A stretch of 64,000 bases of DNA from Bradyrhizobium sp. in8p8 (GTDB taxonomy: Bacteria; Pseudomonadota; Alphaproteobacteria; Rhizobiales; Xanthobacteraceae), in NCBI RefSeq assembly GCF_000426845.1, contig NZ_AUGD01000009.1, forward strand, positions 124,001 to 188,000. The letters run 5' to 3'. Each line of letters begins with the position of its first letter. Position 1 is the stretch's first letter. Below, piece by piece: positions 47,785 through 56,974 of the stretch. Below the pieces are notes generated by a model. The model did no database searches and was not told the origin of the DNA. It was given only the letters and a program-made list of their open reading frames with translations. The position numbers and the translations under genes were made by a program.

Positions 47785-48009
47785 ATGCCGTCTTCCGTGA
47801 TCCGCTTCTTCCGCTATGCCCCGGACACACGCGAGCTGCAGGTGACTTTCGTCACCGGACGGGTCTATGTCTACGAGGACGTTCCGCCCGAGGTCGCGGC
47901 CGCGTTCCGGGAAGCGCGATCAAAGGGCACTTTCTTCAACCTGCACATCCGTGACCGCTTTGCCTATCGCGAGATCACGCATGACTACGCGGATCAGACC
48001 GAGGCCTGA
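47785..48009 (+). CDS. KTSC-domain protein
   Basis: This encodes 74 residues. VIRFFRYAPDTRELQVTFVTGRVYVYEDVPPEVAAAFREARSKGTFFN matches the KTSC domain (found with lysyl-tRNA synthetase in some proteins); function unknown. AAGGTG lies before the ATG. Its stop directly abuts the stop of the opposite EF-hand gene. Confidence 0.85.
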   Translation: MPSSVIRFFRYAPDTRELQVTFVTGRVYVYEDVPPEVAAAFREARSKGTFFNLHIRDRFAYREITHDYADQTEA

Positions 48010-48798
48010 TCACACGCTTATCGACATCGAAGAAGACGCGGTCGCGGAACCGGACTGCGCCTGGCGCTGCATCATCTGCCCAAACCAGTCATAGGGCGAA
48101 TTGCCGCCTCCGTTCGCCATCGGACCGCGATGTGCGCCCGGCACCGTCGTCGACATCTTGAAGCCGTCGGCATAGGTGACGGTGGTGGTGGTCGAGCCGT
48201 CGGCATTCGTCGTCGTCGTCGAGGTCGACCCGCGGCTCGCCTTTGACGAGGACTCCGACCCACCGCCCGATGCGTCAGCCGAGCCGTCAGCGCCTTGCGC
48301 CTGGTGGCCTTGACGCCCGCTCGTCAACGCCTTGGTCATTTCACCGAGATTGATGCTGTCGTCCGAGTTCGCATCCATCTTCGCGAACACGTGGTCGGCC
48401 TGCGCCAGATTGGTGCCCCCGGCGCCGAGCGCGTCCTCGAATTCGGACTTGGTGATCTTGCCGTCGCCATCCGCATCGATCTGGGAGAACAGATCCTTCA
48501 GCGCAGCCTCCCGACCTTTCGACGTCGGGGACGTCGAGTTCGACGAAGCCGAGCCGTCGGCCGATTGGCTCTGCGCCGCGAACAGCGCGTTCATCGTCTC
48601 CGGCGAGATCTGCGGATGTCTGCCCGAATTGACCGGCGAGCTCGCACCGCCGGACGTGCTGCTGGCGCCGTCGATCGCGAACGGATTGGTCGCACCTTGC
48701 GCCGATCCCGCCTTGTCCGCCGCCGACGACGATTTCGAGTTCGTCAGCGACTGGATCGCATTGAGCGCACTGGAGACGGCGCCAAGGGCAAACAACAT
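48010..48798 (-). CDS. EF-hand calcium-binding protein
   Basis: This encodes 262 residues from the ATG at 48798, which has GGAG upstream. Two canonical EF-hands are seen: DADGDGKITKSEF (about 114-126) and DANSDDSINLGEM (about 148-160). The C-terminal third is Ser/Thr- and Gly-rich (with SSSKASRGSTSTTTTNADGS). No classical signal peptide. It may bind calcium as a sensor or extracellular protein; rhizobia have several such proteins of unknown role. Confidence 0.8.
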   Translation of the reverse strand: MLFALGAVSSALNAIQSLTNSKSSSAADKAGSAQGATNPFAIDGASSTSGGASSPVNSGRHPQISPETMNALFAAQSQSADGSASSNSTSPTSKGREAALKDLFSQIDADGDGKITKSEFEDALGAGGTNLAQADHVFAKMDANSDDSINLGEMTKALTSGRQGHQAQGADGSADASGGGSESSSKASRGSTSTTTTNADGSTTTTVTYADGFKMSTTVPGAHRGPMANGGGNSPYDWFGQMMQRQAQSGSATASSSMSISV

Positions 48799-49053
48799 TG
48801 CACAACTCCAACCGATGCGGCATGCCGCGGCCAATGTTCTGTCGGGTGAGATCAGCAAGCGACGTGCCATCGGGAAAAGCTCAATGAAATCCGCAATCCA
48901 CCACGCTTTGCAGTTTCGGGAACATCGGCAATTGGTGCCGGTCGCGGCAGAAATTTCCGCCCACAGGAAGCGCGGCTCCCCTGCATTGCCGGCCGCGGAG
49001 GCCCATGTTAGGCGAGGCCATTCGTCGTCCGCCTGCCATGGGAAAACCGCGCC

Positions 49054-49755
49054 ATGACCCAAGCCTTCGCTCCCCGCCCCCTGGCCATTGCGCCCTCGAT
49101 CCTGGCCTCGGACTTCTCAAGATTGGGCGAGGAGGTCCGCGCCGTGGACGCCGCAGGCGCCGACTGGATCCACCTCGACGTAATGGATGGGCACTTCGTT
49201 CCCAATATTTCCTACGGCCCTGATGTCATCAAGGCGATGCGTCCGCACACGAAGAAGATCTTCGACGCGCATCTGATGATCTCGCCCTGCGATCCCTATC
49301 TCGAGGCCTTTGCCAAGGCCGGCTGCGACCACATCACCGTGCATGCAGAGGCCGGTCCACACCTGCACCGCTCGCTCCAGGCGATCCGCGCGCTCGGCAA
49401 GAAGGCCGGCGTCTCGCTCAATCCGGCAACGCCGATCAGCGCGCTGGAATACGTTCTCGACCTCGTCGACCTCGTTCTGGTGATGTCGGTCAATCCCGGC
49501 TTCGGCGGCCAGGCTTTCATCCCCTCCGCGATCGGCAAGATCCGCGACATCCGCGCGATGACGGCGGGCCGTCCGATCGACATCGAGGTCGACGGCGGCG
49601 TCGGCCCCGACGTGGCCGGCGCGCTCGCGGCGGCCGGCGCCAACGCCTTCGTCGCCGGCACCTCAGTGTTCAGGGGTGGGACGCAGGACGCTTACAAAGC
49701 CAATATCGCCGCGATCCGTCACGCGGCACTTGGGGCACGCGGCGAGGCGATCTGA
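49054..49755 (+). CDS. rpe: Ribulose-phosphate 3-epimerase
   Basis: This encodes 233 residues of the TIM-barrel epimerase. Active-site motifs: WIHLDVMDGHFVPNIS, FDAHLMI, LVMSVNPGFGGQ and IDIEVDGGVGPD, with the expected metal His/Asp set. It interconverts ribulose-5- and xylulose-5-phosphate in the pentose phosphate and Calvin cycles. It stands alone here, divergent from the EF-hand gene. Confidence 0.97.
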   Translation: MTQAFAPRPLAIAPSILASDFSRLGEEVRAVDAAGADWIHLDVMDGHFVPNISYGPDVIKAMRPHTKKIFDAHLMISPCDPYLEAFAKAGCDHITVHAEAGPHLHRSLQAIRALGKKAGVSLNPATPISALEYVLDLVDLVLVMSVNPGFGGQAFIPSAIGKIRDIRAMTAGRPIDIEVDGGVGPDVAGALAAAGANAFVAGTSVFRGGTQDAYKANIAAIRHAALGARGEAI

Positions 49756-49802
49756 GACCAAGGCTGTCCGAACCGCAGCTGCGGCCGCTGCGACCAACGG
49801 CA

Positions 49803-50402
49803 ATGGATGAACTCCGCGCCACTCTGTTTTCTGCCGGGCTGCGTCGTCTTCTCGCCGAGGCCCTGCAGGATGGAGAGCAAGTGGTCTGGCAGGGGCAGCC
49901 CGACGGCATCGCCCGCGCGGCCATGTGGCGATTTCTCTGGTGGATCGGATGTCCCTGGTTGCTGCTGACCGTCATCGCCGTCGGGAACGGTTGGATCGAC
50001 CAAGCGACCCAGCCTCTCGCAATGATTGGAGTCGGGATGGTTGCAGCTCCGTTCGTGATGCTGCTGCAAGACCTGCAGACGCTTTATGTGATCACCGACC
50101 GCCGCGCGCTGATCGTGCGCACGGCCTGGAGCAGACGCACCGTGACCCCTACTTCGTTCGACGCCATGGATGCAGTGTTCGAAATCCTCGACATCGGCAG
50201 CGGCGTCGGCCACCTCAACTTTGCGTCAGGGCGCTCGACCCGTTCGCCCGATACCGACTACACCGGGCACTATGGCTTTCGCTTTGTCCGAGACGCACCA
50301 CGGATCCGGGATATCCTCGACGATGCGCGCACCGGCAAAATACGTCGGCCGCACTTGGAAAGAACTGCGGGTTCTACGGGTGTTGCAACGCGCAAAGCTT
50401 GA
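49803..50402 (+). CDS. Two-TM protein with bacterial PH-like domain
   Basis: This encodes 199 residues. Two membrane segments near 44-62 and 70-90, then a PH/DUF304-like part with LYVITDRRALIV followed by a beta-rich region. Comparable small membrane proteins are common in rhizobia; function unknown. It is 47 bases after rpe in the same direction. Confidence 0.65.
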   Translation: MDELRATLFSAGLRRLLAEALQDGEQVVWQGQPDGIARAAMWRFLWWIGCPWLLLTVIAVGNGWIDQATQPLAMIGVGMVAAPFVMLLQDLQTLYVITDRRALIVRTAWSRRTVTPTSFDAMDAVFEILDIGSGVGHLNFASGRSTRSPDTDYTGHYGFRFVRDAPRIRDILDDARTGKIRRPHLERTAGSTGVATRKA

Positions 50403-50493
50403 AACTTTAGCCTTGGTCCGTACTCATCCGGACTTCACTGATTCGTGCAAATCACCGCAAGTGGCTCCTGCCTGCTTTTGACGGGAGCACATC

Positions 50494-50637
50494 ATGACGA
50501 CGACCCTGATTTGGACTGGCGTAGCGTTGTGGTTCGGAGTCAATGCGGCGATTGCAGCTCGCAGTCTCCACGTGGCGCGACCGGTGAAGGTCGCATCCCC
50601 TGCCCGCATCATCCACCTTCATCGTCGCCGGAAGTGA
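50494..50637 (+). CDS. Small single-TM protein (47 residues)
   Basis: An ATG at 50494 preceded by GGGAG opens a 47-residue frame with a hydrophobic start (MTTTLIWTGVALWFGVNAAI) and a basic C-terminal tail (HLHRRRK). The good ribosome site and hydrophobic profile support a small membrane protein. Unknown function. Its end overlaps the minus-strand small frame by 29 bases. Confidence 0.5.
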   Translation: MTTTLIWTGVALWFGVNAAIAARSLHVARPVKVASPARIIHLHRRRK

Positions 50638-50794
50638 TGCCATGCGGCTCGCACTCGTGAAACGTCAGCCGAAGCGCAGGTGCCGTATTCCGCGTCGCCC
50701 GCATCCGAACCTTGATGATTTCTTCGGTCGCTTCGAGCGCGCCGATGGCGCGCTGGATGACGATGCCGGGCTCGACAATTCGGACCTCGATCAT
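50609..50794 (-). CDS. Small hypothetical protein (61 residues)
   Basis: The frame from ATG 50794 has third-position G/C bias like true genes and the sequence IEVRIVEPGIVIQRAIGALEATEEIIKVRMR, with no recognised domain. No strong ribosome site. Plausible but unproven. Confidence 0.4.
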   Translation of the reverse strand: MIEVRIVEPGIVIQRAIGALEATEEIIKVRMRATRNTAPALRLTFHECEPHGITSGDDEGG

Positions 50795-50843
50795 TCGTTT
50801 GCCTCGCAACACCGACACTGAGACTTCTTTTTTCCTACCGCCC

Positions 50844-51035
50844 ATGAAACCGCATTGCCCGAACTGCCTGAAGGAAATGACCAAGGCGTCCGCGTCACGT
50901 AACTTGTTCAGTTGCGAGCCCTGTCGCGAGATCATCCAGTATTTTGGCGGCAGCGCGGATCACGGCGAACCCGTCCCGCAATTCTCCTGGCCCATCCGCC
51001 GCAAGCGCGCCGCACAGTCCGCCCACGCGGCCTGA
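50844..51035 (+). CDS. Small zinc-ribbon-like protein (63 residues)
   Basis: The ATG at 50844 opens 63 residues starting MKPHCPNCLKEMTKASASRNLFSC with a second CEPC pair: a CXXC-N17-CXXC arrangement typical of a small zinc ribbon. A C-terminal basic stretch (RRKRAAQ) follows. No partner gene recognised. Confidence 0.5.
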   Translation: MKPHCPNCLKEMTKASASRNLFSCEPCREIIQYFGGSADHGEPVPQFSWPIRRKRAAQSAHAA

Positions 51036-51057
51036 TCCGCCGTTCGGAAACGCAGCC

Positions 51058-52497
51058 CTATCCGGTCGCCTCGTTGGCATCTGTCCCGCCGACGTCCCCG
51101 GCCAGCCGCGGCGGCCGCACCACCGTGACGGTGCAGGTCGCCTCCGCAGCCACCTTGGCCGACACGCTGCCGAGCAGCATGCGCCTGAATGAGTGCTGCC
51201 GCGCGCCGATGATGACGTGGTCGACCTGGTTGGCCTTGGCGAACTCCAGGATCGCGGCGGCGGGATCGACCGCTTCAAGCACATGCGCCGACAGCCGACT
51301 CTCGTCCAGCTTCAGCGGCGTTGCCCAATGCCGGAGCGCAACCAGACGGTCGATATGCTTGTTCGACCCCTCCTCGTCCAGGCTGCGGTCGATCGCGATC
51401 CGGCTCAGCTTCAGCACGTTGACGCAGGCCAGCCGCGCTGACGGCAAGGTCGCGAGGATACGCTCAGTGGTCACGCGCAGCGCCTCGTTGAGTTCCGGCG
51501 CGCCCTCCATGGCGTCGAGGGCAACTGCCAGGATCGGGCTGGATGCGATCTGAGCGGCGACATCGGATTTCGCGCGCGGCGCCATGGCGCCCTGGTTGAA
51601 GCGACGCCGCCAGACGACGCTGAGCGGGTCGCGTTTCACACGCTCGGAGCGCGCGGTGAGCTTGACCTGGTCGGGGTGGGCGAGATCGAAGGCGAGCTGC
51701 GACGCCGTCGGATAACGCCAGACCGGCTCGATCTCCAGGCACCGCAACACCACTTCCTGAAGCCAGGGCGGATAGTCCGGGCGGACCTTGCGCGGCGGAT
51801 GCGGGTCGCGCCACAGCCGGCGCCGCATCGCGCGCAGCGTCTCTCCCTCGCCGAAGGGGCGCACACCCGTGGTGAAGAAGTAGAGCAGCACGCCGAGCGA
51901 GAACAGGTCGCTGCGCGGATCGTCGCGCACCCCAAGCAGCCGCTCGGGCGCCATATAGGGCGCAGTGCCGTAGGGCAGCCGAAATTCTTCCTGCAGGAGG
52001 TCCGGCAGGTGGTTGTGATGCGACAGGCCGTAGTCGATCAGCACCGCCTCGCCGGACTCGCGGAACATGATGCTGCTCGGCTTGATGTCGTGATGGATCA
52101 CGTTCTGCCGGTGTAAATCAGCAAGCGCGGTTGCGATCCTGGCGACGAGCTGCCGCGCCTCGTCATAGGGCAACGGCAGGTCGGGCAGCCGCTTGTAGAG
52201 CGTGGCGCCCGGGATGCGCTCGATCACGACATAGGCCTGGCGGGCAAAGTCCCCGGTGCCGAAGCAGGCCGGCACATGCGGGCCCGCGAGCCGCGGCAGG
52301 ATCATCATCTCCATCTCGAAAGAGACGATCGCGGCCGGGTCCTCGCCCTCCGATACCCGTGGGATCTTCATCAGCAGGGGCACGTCGATGCCGGGATGGG
52401 TGACGGTCCACAACGTCGCCATGCCGCCGGCATGCACGCATTCACCGATAGTGTAACCATCGATTTCAGCGCCGGATCTGACCAGAGGTTTCGGCAT
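51058..52497 (-). CDS. Ser/Thr protein kinase fused to a universal stress (UspA) domain
   Basis: This encodes 479 residues. The kinase domain is about 14-270: the glycine loop GECVHAGGMATLW, Lys44, catalytic HHDIKPSS (Asp137, Lys139), DYG instead of DFG at about 155-157, and APYMAPERLLG. The invariant Asn of HxDxKxxN is Ser142 here. Residues about 318-465 form a UspA domain with the nucleotide-binding VIIGARQHSFRRMLLGSVSAKV. This is an unusual kinase-stress fusion. The gene is five bases after the metallophosphoesterase gene. Confidence 0.87.
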   Translation of the reverse strand: MPKPLVRSGAEIDGYTIGECVHAGGMATLWTVTHPGIDVPLLMKIPRVSEGEDPAAIVSFEMEMMILPRLAGPHVPACFGTGDFARQAYVVIERIPGATLYKRLPDLPLPYDEARQLVARIATALADLHRQNVIHHDIKPSSIMFRESGEAVLIDYGLSHHNHLPDLLQEEFRLPYGTAPYMAPERLLGVRDDPRSDLFSLGVLLYFFTTGVRPFGEGETLRAMRRRLWRDPHPPRKVRPDYPPWLQEVVLRCLEIEPVWRYPTASQLAFDLAHPDQVKLTARSERVKRDPLSVVWRRRFNQGAMAPRAKSDVAAQIASSPILAVALDAMEGAPELNEALRVTTERILATLPSARLACVNVLKLSRIAIDRSLDEEGSNKHIDRLVALRHWATPLKLDESRLSAHVLEAVDPAAAILEFAKANQVDHVIIGARQHSFRRMLLGSVSAKVAAEATCTVTVVRPPRLAGDVGGTDANEATG

Positions 52498-52502
52498 CGG
52501 TG

Positions 52503-53243
52503 TCAGCGTCCCTGCGACAGCCGGTCGGCGAGCCAGGAGGGCAATCCGTTGTCGCGGATCCTGCCTGCCGCCGCCGCGACGTCATAGGGCGCGCGGCAAT
52601 AGGTGATCTGGCAGGAGACCGTGTCGAACAACGCGAAGGCCGCCGATGGATCGCCGTCGCGGGGCTGGCCGACAGAGCCGAGCACGGCGAGCCATTGCCG
52701 TCCGCGCAGCAGCTGCACGGGGACATCGGTCTTCGGCACGAAGCTCGTCATCTTCGCCGTGACCGACATGGAATAGAGCGCGGGGCGGTGGATGTGGCCG
52801 CAGAAGGTCACATGCGCCGACGTTGCGATCAGGCTCTTGGCGGCATCCGTCGTCGAGCGGACATAGTGCCAGCGCTGAGGGTGAGAGGCTTCCGAATGCA
52901 CGAACAGGAGGCCCTCATCCTCCACCATCATCGGCAATTCGGCCAGAAACCGCCGCTGCGCCGTGTCGAGCCGGCCTCGGGTCCATTCGATTGCGATCTG
53001 CGCCTCGGCATTCATGGTCTCAGCCGTCGAATTGACCGCCTGGTCATGGTTGCCGCGCACGGCGACGGCGCCCTCCGCAACGAGCTCGATTGTGGTATCG
53101 ACGACCCATTCCGGATCGGCGCCATACCCGACGAAATCGCCGAGCAGAACCAACTGCTCCGCGCCCTTCGCACGGGCCGCCTTCAGGCAGGCCTCAAACG
53201 CCTGCCGATTGGCGTGGATATCCGAGAAGACAGCGAGAAGCAC
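52503..53243 (-). CDS. Metallophosphoesterase
   Basis: This encodes 246 residues with the calcineurin-like fold. Metal ligands: Asp8 and His10 (FSDIHANR), Asp36 (LLGDFVGYG), Asn65 and His66 (VRGNHD), and the C-terminal CGHIHRPAL. Such enzymes remove phosphate from proteins or nucleotides. The next gene, a kinase-UspA fusion, is five bases away, which suggests opposing actions on one target; this is inference. Confidence 0.88.
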   Translation of the reverse strand: MLLAVFSDIHANRQAFEACLKAARAKGAEQLVLLGDFVGYGADPEWVVDTTIELVAEGAVAVRGNHDQAVNSTAETMNAEAQIAIEWTRGRLDTAQRRFLAELPMMVEDEGLLFVHSEASHPQRWHYVRSTTDAAKSLIATSAHVTFCGHIHRPALYSMSVTAKMTSFVPKTDVPVQLLRGRQWLAVLGSVGQPRDGDPSAAFALFDTVSCQITYCRAPYDVAAAAGRIRDNGLPSWLADRLSQGR

Positions 53244-53359
53244 GCACCCTCCACCCTCCAGATTCTATTGAAGGCCGAGAAGGCCAATTTGAGGGAGGTC
53301 AACACCATGCGCCAGCGCCACGCCCTTTGCCAGCGTAACACCGCGATTTGGCGAGGAGC

Positions 53360-53965
53360 CTACCGCTCGTCCTTGGGCGGCATCCGGGGCGGCGGCAGCG
53401 GGGTGAACACGGCGCCTTGTGCGCCGGCCGGCGGCGCATTGAACTCGCCGGTCGAGGAGTCCCCGCCGCTGGTCTCCAGAATGGTCTTGGGCGTCACGTA
53501 TTCGCGGACCATGTCGATGAGGCTACCGTCGCCACCGCCGAAATCCGCGGCGCGTCCGCCCTGAGGATGGCCGGCTGCGATCTCGTTCTGCGCGGCATGG
53601 GTCTTTTCGGCCAGCCTGTCGTCATACGGCACCCGGAAGGCGCGGGGGATGCCGCTCGGGCGGTTGTCGTCGTCCAGCGCCTCGACCCACAAATAGATCG
53701 AACCGGGATCACCTTCCAGCGAATGCGGCTCGACGATGCGGGCCTGCAGCAGCTTGAAGGCGGTGGGCATCCGGTCGGAGCTGGCCCAGCCGAGCAGCCC
53801 ACGCATTTCAGTGAAGCTGACGACATAGAAGGCACTGGTCACGACAACCGCGACCGCCTTCAGCGACCAGTGCAACCGCGCATAGACCAGCACGACAAGC
53901 AGCAGCGCTCCGATCACGGCGTAGGCGACCGAGAGGCTGAGAACGACCGTTTGCAGATTACTCAC
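53360..53965 (-). CDS. Two-TM hypothetical protein of the ExbB-like cluster
   Basis: This encodes 201 residues: two membrane segments (about 5-28 and 35-53), then a soluble part with GSIYLWVEALDDDNRPSGIPRAFRVPYDDRL, ending in a proline-rich tail (PLPPPRMPPKDER). It overlaps the gene before by eight bases. No family recognised. A 116-base gap follows before the metallophosphoesterase. Confidence 0.75.
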   Translation of the reverse strand: MSNLQTVVLSLSVAYAVIGALLLVVLVYARLHWSLKAVAVVVTSAFYVVSFTEMRGLLGWASSDRMPTAFKLLQARIVEPHSLEGDPGSIYLWVEALDDDNRPSGIPRAFRVPYDDRLAEKTHAAQNEIAAGHPQGGRAADFGGGDGSLIDMVREYVTPKTILETSGGDSSTGEFNAPPAGAQGAVFTPLPPPRMPPKDER

Positions 53966-54629
53966 GGCGCATCCTCACGCCGGTTTTGGGATCGATATCG
54001 GCGCCGTTGGCGCGCACGTTGCGGAACGTCTCCAGCAGGGATTTCGGCCGCTGGTCGACATTGATGACCTTGCCCTCGGCATCGAGCCGGAACCGCACCG
54101 CTGTCTTCTCGTCGCCGGTGTGGCTGAGAGCGAGCTTGTTGTCGAAGATCACTTGCGCAGTCGGGTTGAGTTTCTGCACCTTCACGCTCGCTGTAACGGG
54201 CTCGCCGGTCGTTGCCTGGAAATGCGAGATGTTGACGGTGTATTCGCCGGCGACGATGCCGCGCACGGTGACGATCTCCTCCCGGATGGGCGAGGCGATC
54301 TTCTTGCCGTTGACGATGATGAAATCATTGGCCCCGCCGCGGTCGTCGCGATCGAGCGTGAGGAAGCCGGCCTCGCGGTGGCGATACCAGGCGATGTTGC
54401 CCGCGGGATCCTGCACGAACAGGTCGAGATCGTCAGGATGATTGTCCGGCCAGTCCATCGTGATGATGAACTCCGCCTTGGAGTCGATCTTGCCTTCCTT
54501 CGCATCCGGCGAGACCGCGAGCAGCGCGAGGAAAAACAGGAACGCGATCACCTGGAGCGCCTTGAACAGCATCACGCCAAGGGGGTCGAACGGCTCCTCG
54601 CGCGGATAGAGACCGAAATCATCCATCAT
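53958..54629 (-). CDS. ExbD-like anchored protein with YfaP/DUF2135-like periplasmic domain
   Basis: This encodes 223 residues. A single membrane segment (about 18-40, PFDPLGVMLFKALQVIAFLFFLALLAV) has an Asp at its cytoplasmic edge, as in ExbD. The periplasmic part contains ITMDWPDNHPDDLDLFVQDPAGN and REEIVTVRGIVAGEYTVNI, like the YfaP/DUF2135 beta-sandwich. Overlapping by four and eight bases with its neighbours, it may be the second component of an ExbB-like complex. The domain name rests on pattern only. Confidence 0.7.
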   Translation of the reverse strand: MMDDFGLYPREEPFDPLGVMLFKALQVIAFLFFLALLAVSPDAKEGKIDSKAEFIITMDWPDNHPDDLDLFVQDPAGNIAWYRHREAGFLTLDRDDRGGANDFIIVNGKKIASPIREEIVTVRGIVAGEYTVNISHFQATTGEPVTASVKVQKLNPTAQVIFDNKLALSHTGDEKTAVRFRLDAEGKVINVDQRPKSLLETFRNVRANGADIDPKTGVRMRRE

Positions 54630-55396
54630 GACGGCGCACCGGAACCTTTGCGCTCCAGCACCGGCGTCACATAGGTCTCGGTCAGCACCACCGCGTCCGA
54701 GAATACCCGCTGCGTCGCGGCGTCCAGCATGTAGTACTGGATGCGGATCAGGATCGAGCCGACGAGGCCGGCCAGCGTCGTGTACATGGCGACCGCCATG
54801 CCGTCGCTCATCACCCCCATCGAGGAGCGCATCGCGACCTTGTCTGCGGCATCCAGCCCCGCGATCGGCGCCAGCATGATGATGAATCCGATGATGGTGC
54901 CGAGCAGACCGAGCTTCATCAACGTATCGGAGACGAAGGCGCCGAAGCCGTTGGAGCCGCGCAAGCGATCGGCGAGATTTCGCAACAGCAGCGTCTGGTC
55001 GACCGGCCGGTAGTCCTGCGCCGCGGCTTTCGTCACCAGGCTCTGGATATGGTCGCGCACCAGTCCGCGCGGCAGCACCGCCGCGCTGGCATCAAGCGCC
55101 TTGCTGCCGTCCGGTGCCGCCAGCACTGCGCGGCAGCGCCGCGCCGCCGCTCCCTCCCGCGCGATCGCCCGCGTCCGCAGGAAGCAGTGGCCACACGTGA
55201 TGACGTAGAGCGCCGCGATCACGGCGGAAATGTAGGTGCGATCCGAGGTCAACATCAGGTGGATCAGCCCGAACCGCCACAGCAGCACGACCGCGAAGAT
55301 CGAGAGCCCGGTGAAGATCATCCAGAACAGGAGCGCGCTACGCTCGGACGGGTCGGTTGTGGTCCCCGCGATCGATCCAATCGTCATCGAACTCAT
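54626..55396 (-). CDS. MotA/TolQ/ExbB-family proton channel protein
   Basis: This encodes 256 residues from the ATG at 55396, with AGGAG upstream. Four membrane segments (about 22-44, 52-70, 158-180, 196-218). The TolQ/ExbB signature is LMKLGLLGTIIGFIIMLAPIAGLD and MSDGMAVAMYTTLAGLVGSI. It is first of a minus-strand set with an ExbD-like and a two-TM protein, and lies divergent from a sensor kinase. The energised process is unknown; tonB and tolR are not here. Confidence 0.85.
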   Translation of the reverse strand: MSSMTIGSIAGTTTDPSERSALLFWMIFTGLSIFAVVLLWRFGLIHLMLTSDRTYISAVIAALYVITCGHCFLRTRAIAREGAAARRCRAVLAAPDGSKALDASAAVLPRGLVRDHIQSLVTKAAAQDYRPVDQTLLLRNLADRLRGSNGFGAFVSDTLMKLGLLGTIIGFIIMLAPIAGLDAADKVAMRSSMGVMSDGMAVAMYTTLAGLVGSILIRIQYYMLDAATQRVFSDAVVLTETYVTPVLERKGSGAPS

Positions 55397-55595
55397 GCTG
55401 CACCGCTCCTGGCCTCCAAGCACTGGCCTGCGACGTGTCCTCGCCGATTAGATCAAAGCCGACGCTCCCGGTCCAAAGACCCATGCCCAATCCGGCTTGG
55501 GAAATTTGCCCGAGCTGCACTTCCCGGCATTCCTGCAATTGGCAAGGCGCGGCGGCGTTGTTAGGCTGACCTTACCAAAGGTCGGGGGTGATCGC

Positions 55596-56966
55596 ATGCG
55601 CCTCGTGCTTCAGCTTGTCGCCCGTCTGCTGCTTATCGTCGTGCTCTGCCTCGGAGCCGCGACCGTGTGGGCGACGTTCGACGCCTATCGCAGCGTCGAT
55701 CGGGCGACTGCGGCCTCGGCGCAGCGGGTCGCGCAGGCGCTGCAGGCGCTGTATTGGCGAGAGCTCTTGTTGCGCAGCAGCAGGGCGCGCGAGCATCTTC
55801 TGCCTGTTCCAGACTGGCGCACCCTCGAGACGATGAAACTGATCTCGCCCGGCGTCTGTGTCGAGTTCCAGCCAGCCGCGGCATTCGAGAAGCCGCTCTG
55901 CGGTCAGAGCGAGGGGCTTGGGAAGGCGCCACCGCACTGGTTCGTCGCCGTTGTTCCCACCTATCTTGGCAGCCACGCCGAGGTGATACGGCCCATCAGT
56001 CCCCGCGCGGCGGCTGCGGGCACGGTGGTCGCGACGCCGGATGCCACGGCCGCCGTCTCGCTCGCCTGGGAGTACATCCACAACGTGATCGACGTCGCGC
56101 TCCTGATGGCGGCGGCGATCGCGCTGCTGGCTTCGATCGCGATCGCGCACGCGCTGGCTCCAGCGCGCGCCATCGTCACCGCGCTCCAACGTATGGCGCG
56201 GGGTCAGTACCGGACGAAATTGCCGCGCTTCCGCTCCATGGAGCTTGCGATGATCGGCAGCGCCGTCGGCGAGCTCGGCGGCCGGCTGGAGGAGGCCACC
56301 GAACAGCGCGCCGCGCTGACGCGGCGCCTGATCGAAATCCGCGACGACGAGCGTCGCGCGCTCGCTCGCGAGCTGCACGACGAATTCGGGCAGAACCTTT
56401 CCGCCATTCTTGCCTTCGCCAACACGATCGAAACCGCAAGCACGAAAGACAAGAACGGCACCGCGATTGCGCAGGACGCGCGCATGATCTCGCAAGCCAC
56501 CCATCACCTGATGGCCTCGCTGCGCGATGCGCTCGGGCGGCTGCGCAATCCCCTGCCCGAGGAACTCGGGCTCGAGGCAAGCCTCGTCAACCTCGTCGAC
56601 AGCTGGCGCTCGCACAGCGCGGCGCGGCCGACGATCCAGCTCGACCTTCGCGGTGACCTCACCGACATCAGTGGGCCGGCCGCCACCACGGCCTATCGCG
56701 TGGCACAGGAGTGTCTGACCAACGCGCTGCGTCACGGTGCGGCGCGCGAGATCAGCTTGCGCATCGAGCGCCGCGCCGGCCAGCATGATGCGCTGCTGAT
56801 CCGGGTCGAGGACGACGGCGGCGGCGACGCGACCCGTGTGGCGCAGTCGGCCGGTTTCGGCCTGACCGGCATCCGCGAGCGCGTCACGGCCGCGGGCGGA
56901 TCGCTGTCGATCCTGCCGGCGCGCCGCGGCCTCAGCGTCGCCGCCACCATCCCGCTCGCCGCGTGA
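55596..56966 (+). CDS. NarX/UhpB-type sensor histidine kinase
   Basis: This encodes 456 residues from the ATG at 55596. Two membrane segments (about 4-24 and 165-188) flank a periplasmic sensor; a HAMP-like linker follows, then HisKA_3 with His261 in RALARELHDEFGQNLSAIL and HATPase with RVAQECLTNALRHGAA and GFGLTGIRERV. It signals to a LuxR-type regulator encoded eight bases later. It is divergent from the ExbB-like gene with a 199-base gap. Confidence 0.9.
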   Translation: MRLVLQLVARLLLIVVLCLGAATVWATFDAYRSVDRATAASAQRVAQALQALYWRELLLRSSRAREHLLPVPDWRTLETMKLISPGVCVEFQPAAAFEKPLCGQSEGLGKAPPHWFVAVVPTYLGSHAEVIRPISPRAAAAGTVVATPDATAAVSLAWEYIHNVIDVALLMAAAIALLASIAIAHALAPARAIVTALQRMARGQYRTKLPRFRSMELAMIGSAVGELGGRLEEATEQRAALTRRLIEIRDDERRALARELHDEFGQNLSAILAFANTIETASTKDKNGTAIAQDARMISQATHHLMASLRDALGRLRNPLPEELGLEASLVNLVDSWRSHSAARPTIQLDLRGDLTDISGPAATTAYRVAQECLTNALRHGAAREISLRIERRAGQHDALLIRVEDDGGGDATRVAQSAGFGLTGIRERVTAAGGSLSILPARRGLSVAATIPLAA

Positions 56967-56974
56967 GGCCGGGA

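Noticed and set aside
54626..55396. Possible Zorya-type anti-phage channel
   Set aside because: The ExbB-like protein lacks the long ZorA coiled-coil tail and no ZorB peptidoglycan-binding or helicase gene is nearby.
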